NCBI GenBank assembly: GCA_963556255.1
Contig: OY744616.1
Coordinates: 11,293,927-11,357,926, forward strand
Source of the DNA: Allolobophora icterica
Taxonomy: Eukaryota; Annelida; Clitellata; Crassiclitellata; Lumbricidae
Direction of reading: 5' to 3'
DNA: 64,000 nt
Shown: positions 60,601 through 64,000 of the stretch, piece after piece
How positions within the stretch are numbered: the first letter of the stretch is position 1
How the letters are laid out: each line of letters begins with the position of its first letter
Program-made: the position numbers and the translations under genes
The notes under the pieces: generated by a model
Database searches by the model: none
Seen by the model: the letters and a program-made list of their open reading frames with translations, nothing else
Told to the model about the DNA's origin: nothing

Positions 60601-61960
60601 GGCCTAAATCTGACCCACTTACCCACATGGTAAAATCAGTTTGAAATTATATTCTGGTTCCCTAGGTGGATAACTCATGATAGGAAGAGAAAAACTCTTA
60701 AGTTGAACATGCAATGAGACTATTATAGTGAGAAAATGTGTGAAAATTGCTTTTCCCCGTATTTAGGCCTAAATTTGACCCACTTACCCACATAATGAAA
60801 TCAGTTTGAGATTGCTTTCTGGTTCCCTAGGTGGATAACTCATGATAGGAATAGTGAAAGTCATAGAAGCACATGTCATGAGACACTTACAGTGAGAAAA
60901 TATGTGAAAATGGCTTTCCCCGTGTTTAGGCCTAAATCTGACCCACTTACCCACATGGTAAAATCAGTTTGAAATTATTTTCTGGTTTCCTATGTGGATA
61001 ACTCATGATAGGAATAGTGAAAGTCATAGAAGCACATGTTATGCCACACTTACAGTGAGAAAATGTGTGAAAATGGCTTTTCCCCGTGTTTAGGCCTAAA
61101 TTTGACCCACTTACCCACATAATAAAATCAGTTTGAGATTACTTTCTGGTTCCCTAGGTGGATAACTCATGATAGGAATAGTGAAAGTCATAGAAGCACA
61201 TGTCATGAGACACTTACAGTGAGAAAATGTGTGAAAATGGCTTTTCCCCGTGTTTAGGCCTAAATCTGACCCACTTACCCACATGGTAAAATCAGTTTGA
61301 AATTATTCTCTGGTTCCCTAGGTGGATAACTCATGATAGGAAGAGAAAAGTTCTAAGTCGAACATGCTATGAGACAATTATAGCAAGAAAGTGTGTGAAA
61401 ATGGCTTTCCCCGTGTTTAGGGCTAAATCTGACCCACTTACCCACATGGTAAAATCAGTTTGAAATTATTCTCTGGTTCCCTAGGTGGATAACTCATGAT
61501 AGGAAGAGAAAAACTCTTAAGTTGAACATGCAATGAGACAATTATAGTGAGAAAATGTGTCGAAATGGCTTTCCCCGTGTTTAGGGCTAAATCTGACCCA
61601 CTTACCCACATGGTAAAATCAGTTTGAAATTATTTTCTGGTTCCCTAGGTGGATAACTCATGATAGGAATAGTGAAAGTCAAAGAAGCACATGTTATGAG
61701 ACACTTATAGTGAGAAAATGTGTGAAAATGGCTTTTCCCCGTGTTTAGGCCTAAATTTGACCCACTTACCCACATGGCAAAATCAGTTTGAAATTATTTT
61801 CTGGTTTCCTAGGTGGATAACTCATGATAGGAATAGTGAAAGTCATAGAAGCACATGTCATGAGACACTTACAGTGAGATAATGTATGAAAATGGCTTTT
61901 CCCCGTGTTTAGGCCTAAATTTGACCCACTTTCCCACATGCAGTAATCAGTTTGCGATTA
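57665..61960 (-). repeat. Right satellite array, ~163-bp monomer, about 26 copies
   Basis: Same monomer as the left array in opposite orientation (TGGATAACTCATGATAGGA, CCGTGTTTAGG, GACCCACTTACCCACATG). A long block is duplicated: TATGTGGATAACTCATGAAA at about 58537 recurs at about 60500, an offset of 1,963 bases or 12 monomers, and the order of subtypes that follows is the same for over 1 kb. Confidence 0.95.
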
Positions 61961-62128
61961 TTTCTGATTGCCTACAGTGGATAACTGTTGATTGGTGGTG
62001 GGTTTGATATAACATTTTATGTAGAAATGCGAATTTTTTGAAGATGTTTAAACTTGTATTTGACCTGCGGCTTTCCATACCGAATATCCAATATCCGAAT
62101 GTGAATATCAAACCAACTTGACGGAGGT
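61914..62128 (-). repeat. Right terminal inverted repeat of the palindromic element
   Basis: Exact complement of 51603-51817 except one base seen (CCCACATGCAG here against CACACATGCAG expected). It ends CTTGACGGAGGT next to the duplication. Confidence 0.9.
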
Positions 62129-62137
62129 TATGTTAAG
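62129..62137. repeat. Right 9-bp target-site duplication
   Basis: TATGTTAAG, identical to 51594-51602. Confidence 0.9.
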
Positions 62138-62366
62138 GCTGTTACAACTTAACGAATCTGGTTCACGGTTTCGAGTACTAGTCCGCTGTGGAAAATACGT
62201 GCGCTATAAAAAATGTCTTCGCTGAAATAGGTCTAATGCATGCGTTAATAATTTGATAGGCAGCATTACAGTCTATGTTTTATTTAGAAGTTTCTGAAGA
62301 GGTATGTAAACAAGCGAGTTACCATTGAAGTAGGCCTAGAGTACAATGCGGCAATTATAGTGCGCC

Positions 62367-62533
62367 CAGGGACGTCTATCCCCCCTAAGTCATTGGAGCA
62401 ACGTACCTTTTCCCCCTCTTCTTCCCCCCTTCCCGTCCCTCCCCCCTAAAATGGTGGCACACACACTGACAAATCCCCCCCTATTTCTTGGATGGAGCAT
62501 TTGCTCCAAGGTTTCTATGTGTAGACGCCCCTG
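62367..62533. mobile_element. hAT-type MITE (167 bp) with perfect 8-bp duplication
   Basis: The left end CAGGGACGTCTAT and right end GTAGACGCCCCTG are flanked by AGTGCGCC at 62359-62366 and 62534-62541. It is the same family as 16448-16621, in opposite orientation. Confidence 0.85.
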
Positions 62534-62679
62534 AGTGCGCCACTTTGGCCTATTTTCGGGGATACTCATTTCATTGTCATCTGTACTACCTGACCGAGGT
62601 TTTCCGATGAACAACAGTCAACAGATGATGAACAGATTATCCCCTCCCCATCCCATACTTTCACGATGTATCATGGAAG

Positions 62680-62885
62680 CTTGGCAATCGTAATCTCCAA
62701 ACGTTGAAACTTCTAAAGCGCCACTCGAAGGCCAAGTGCAGGGCACTAGCCTATTCACGAGCGCTGGACAATTGTATGTGTCCAAGGTCGCTACGCAGTG
62801 GCTTGACGTAGATTCGAACCTGCGACCAGCCGGTTACAAGGCACAGACCATACCGCTACACCAATAGCCTACGTCCCACTGTGAC
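62680..62885 (-). repeat. tRNA-derived SINE, family S6
   Basis: The plus strand reads AATCGTAATCTCCAAAC, TCTAAAGCGCCACTCGAAGG and CACTAGCCTATTCACGAGCG, and closes with an inverted tRNA-like head (GATTCGAACCTGCGACC, CACCAATAGCC). Confidence 0.72.
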
Positions 62886-62949
62886 ACGAGTTCTTGTATT
62901 TTATATCTCTATTTCGGCAGTTATTATTATAATTACTATCATTATTACG

Positions 62950-63121
62950 CATTTATTAAGCGCCACTATAATAACCAAGCGTCAATTGATGGTGCTGATC
63001 AATTATTGTCGGTGAAGGACTTGCTTTCGGTCCCTACACAGAAACTGTCTCAGAGGAGGCTCGAACCCATACTCTCCGCATTACAAGGCAAGAGCTCAAA
63101 CCAGTCAGCTACCATGTCCCA
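62950..63121 (-). repeat. tRNA-derived SINE, family S2
   Basis: TTTATTAAGCGCCACTATA, CAAGCGTCAATTGATGGTGC, GGTCCCTACACAGAAACTG and then CTCGAACCCATACTC with AACCAGTCAGCTACC. Confidence 0.72.
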
Positions 63122-63129
63122 CAGTTCAC

Positions 63130-63235
63130 CAGTGGGTGAAACCACCCTGTTTAATCTTGGTCTTGTATTGTCTGGTCTGGAACACCTCTGATCAGTTTCT
63201 GAAGAGGTGCTATATAAATTTACACTTCAAAATTA
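63130..63235 (+). mobile_element. LINE 3' end fragment
   Basis: GTTTCTGAAGAGGTGCTATA and TAAATTTACAC resemble the last bases of the CR1/L2 copy ending at 49400 (CCTGAAGAGGCACTATATAA). Confidence 0.45.
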
Positions 63236-63340
63236 GAAATTACTATGACCAGCAGGGCATTGTATAGTTGGTAGGCTCTAAGCCAGTCCAAACAAAAGAG
63301 TTTTACATGCATTACTGTATTGAATACTTTTAAATTGCAG

Positions 63341-63597
63341 GATGCTGAAGTCCAGAGATTGATGAACGCTCGCTTGTGGTCATATGAGTCTCAGACGATC
63401 ACAGTCGACTGCAGTCAAGATCTGCACGTCCTGAACTACACCTGCTTTGATCGGCTTATAAGTACATCACCAAATTCATCATGGCTGCAAACAACAAAAA
63501 GACCGTTTATGTCAAGTCAAAAATCGGGTCCATGGACAACTATGACCACAAAGCAGGAGGGGGAACAACTAAGGTCCAGATGCTTTGTAATTTGTAG
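63341..63597 (+). CDS. Exon-like segment with a tau/MAP2/MAP4 microtubule-binding repeat (partial)
   Basis: One plus frame (63451-63597) reads KKTVYVKSKIGSMDNYDHKA and then GGGTTKVQ before a stop. KSKIGS.DN..H..GGG is the signature of the tubulin-binding repeat of tau, MAP2 and MAP4, which binds along microtubule protofilaments. A good acceptor (TTTTAAATTGCAG) ends at 63340, but the frame open from there (DAEVQRLMNARLWSYESQTI) is a different frame from the repeat. So either the true acceptor is nearer, or there is a frameshift or pseudogene. A weak donor (AAG|GTCCAG) would follow the repeat at 63573. The rest of the gene would lie beyond the window. Confidence 0.6.
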
Positions 63598-63649
63598 ATC
63601 AAAACCTAGATTCAACTCAGTTTTGAATTCCTGTCTAAGTGAGAGTTAA

Positions 63650-64000
63650 TCCGTAAGTAAGTAAGTAAGTATATTCTTTATTAAACCAGTTGGTGAAGAG
63701 CCATGCTTCAGTGCACAAAACGGCAAAAACATGCTCAGAATCAGTAAGAATACAGCATTCTTCCTATAAAAGTTTTCCTCGTATTATTGTCTAGAAGGTT
63801 CAGGACCCTGTCATGAGAACGTGGTCAGAGAATAAGAGAATAAAAAAAGGTTCCATAGTTATTAACACAAATCAGAGTTAATCCGTGTTTCCATAGTTAT
63901 TATACAAACCAGAGTTAATCTGTGTTTCCATAGTTATTACTACTAATTTATTTTCATGCTCATTTCAACAGGCTTTGTAAACAAATCCCATAATTTCTAA
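63650..64000. other. Window end, no recognised gene
   Basis: A (GTAA)n tract at 63654-63670 and a repeated TTCCATAGTTATTA block (63852, 63890, 63927) are visible. If the tau-like gene is real, this is its intron. Confidence 0.4.

Larger units (their letters stand above)
51603..62128. mobile_element. Giant palindromic foldback-like transposon (10,526 bp)
   Basis: The whole interval is one imperfect inverted repeat. Order: 215-bp end, satellite array (+), inner arm, small loop, inner arm (complement), satellite array (complement), 215-bp end. The ends begin ACCTCCGTCAAGTTGG and are complementary with one mismatch seen. A perfect 9-bp duplication TATGTTAAG flanks it. Pairs of matching blocks extend inward to about 55800 and 56200. 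No transposase was found, so it is non-autonomous as seen. A 9-bp duplication fits Mutator-like or foldback (FB) elements; sea-urchin TU elements have the same architecture with different repeat units. The insertion lies about 0.5 kb upstream of FMC1. Confidence 0.9.

Noticed and set aside
51780..61960. CRISPR-like array of regular repeats
   Set aside because: The repeats are contiguous 163-bp monomers with no unique spacers, in an animal genome.
51780..61960. Centromeric satellite with a CENP-B box
   Set aside because: The closest motif (TTCGACTTAGAACTT) lacks the CGGG half of the CENP-B box, and the arrays are bounded by a transposon target duplication.

Overview
This is eukaryotic, animal nuclear DNA. 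Genes are split into short exons with GT/AG junctions and separated by long repeat-rich stretches. Five conserved animal gene families are recognisable. The short palindromic motif taggcctac recurs throughout, several tRNA-derived SINE families are present, and microsatellites are very abundant. Together these suggest a marine deuterostome invertebrate, most likely an echinoderm or hemichordate. That placement is an inference from sequence style and is not proven.

Layout. (1) 1-9.3 kb: no exon recognised; SINE copies, non-autonomous transposons and long simple repeats. (2) 9.3-23.5 kb, plus strand: the kinase core and C-terminal regulatory region of a CaMKK (calcium/calmodulin-dependent protein kinase kinase) in ten clear exons, with introns full of microsatellites and one pogo/Tigger transposon. 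The N-lobe exons with the glycine loop and catalytic lysine are not visible. (3) 23.5-27.8 kb: intergenic, with a 710-bp hAT-type element carrying a perfect 8-bp target duplication. (4) 27.8-35.3 kb, minus strand: a nearly complete nine-exon GTPBP3 (mitochondrial MnmE). (5) 35.3-45.4 kb: repeats, an uncharacterised inverted-repeat element, a 20-bp minisatellite and a TATA-preceded signal-peptide-like first exon. (6) 45.4-47.1 kb, plus strand: SLC48A1/HRG1 heme transporter, three exons. (7) 48.8-51.1 kb, minus strand: FMC1, a mitochondrial ATP-synthase assembly factor, three exons. (8) 51.6-62.1 kb: one giant palindromic mobile element. (9) 63.3-63.6 kb: an exon-like stretch with a tau/MAP-type microtubule-binding repeat.

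The standout is the 10,526-bp foldback-like element at 51603-62128. It is bounded by a perfect 9-bp target-site duplication (TATGTTAAG). Its ends are near-identical inverted sequences of about 215 bp. Each arm carries a long array of a ~163-bp satellite (about 17 monomers left, about 26 right, in opposite orientation). The interior is also inverted, leaving a loop of only a few hundred bases. No complete transposase is visible in it. It resembles Drosophila FB and sea-urchin TU foldback transposons in design, but the monomer is much longer.

The genes do not form an operon. Three of the five (GTPBP3, FMC1, SLC48A1) concern mitochondria or heme, but nothing in the sequence shows that this is more than chance. 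Exon boundaries were placed by matching reading phase with GT/AG sites by eye; those marked uncertain need transcript data.
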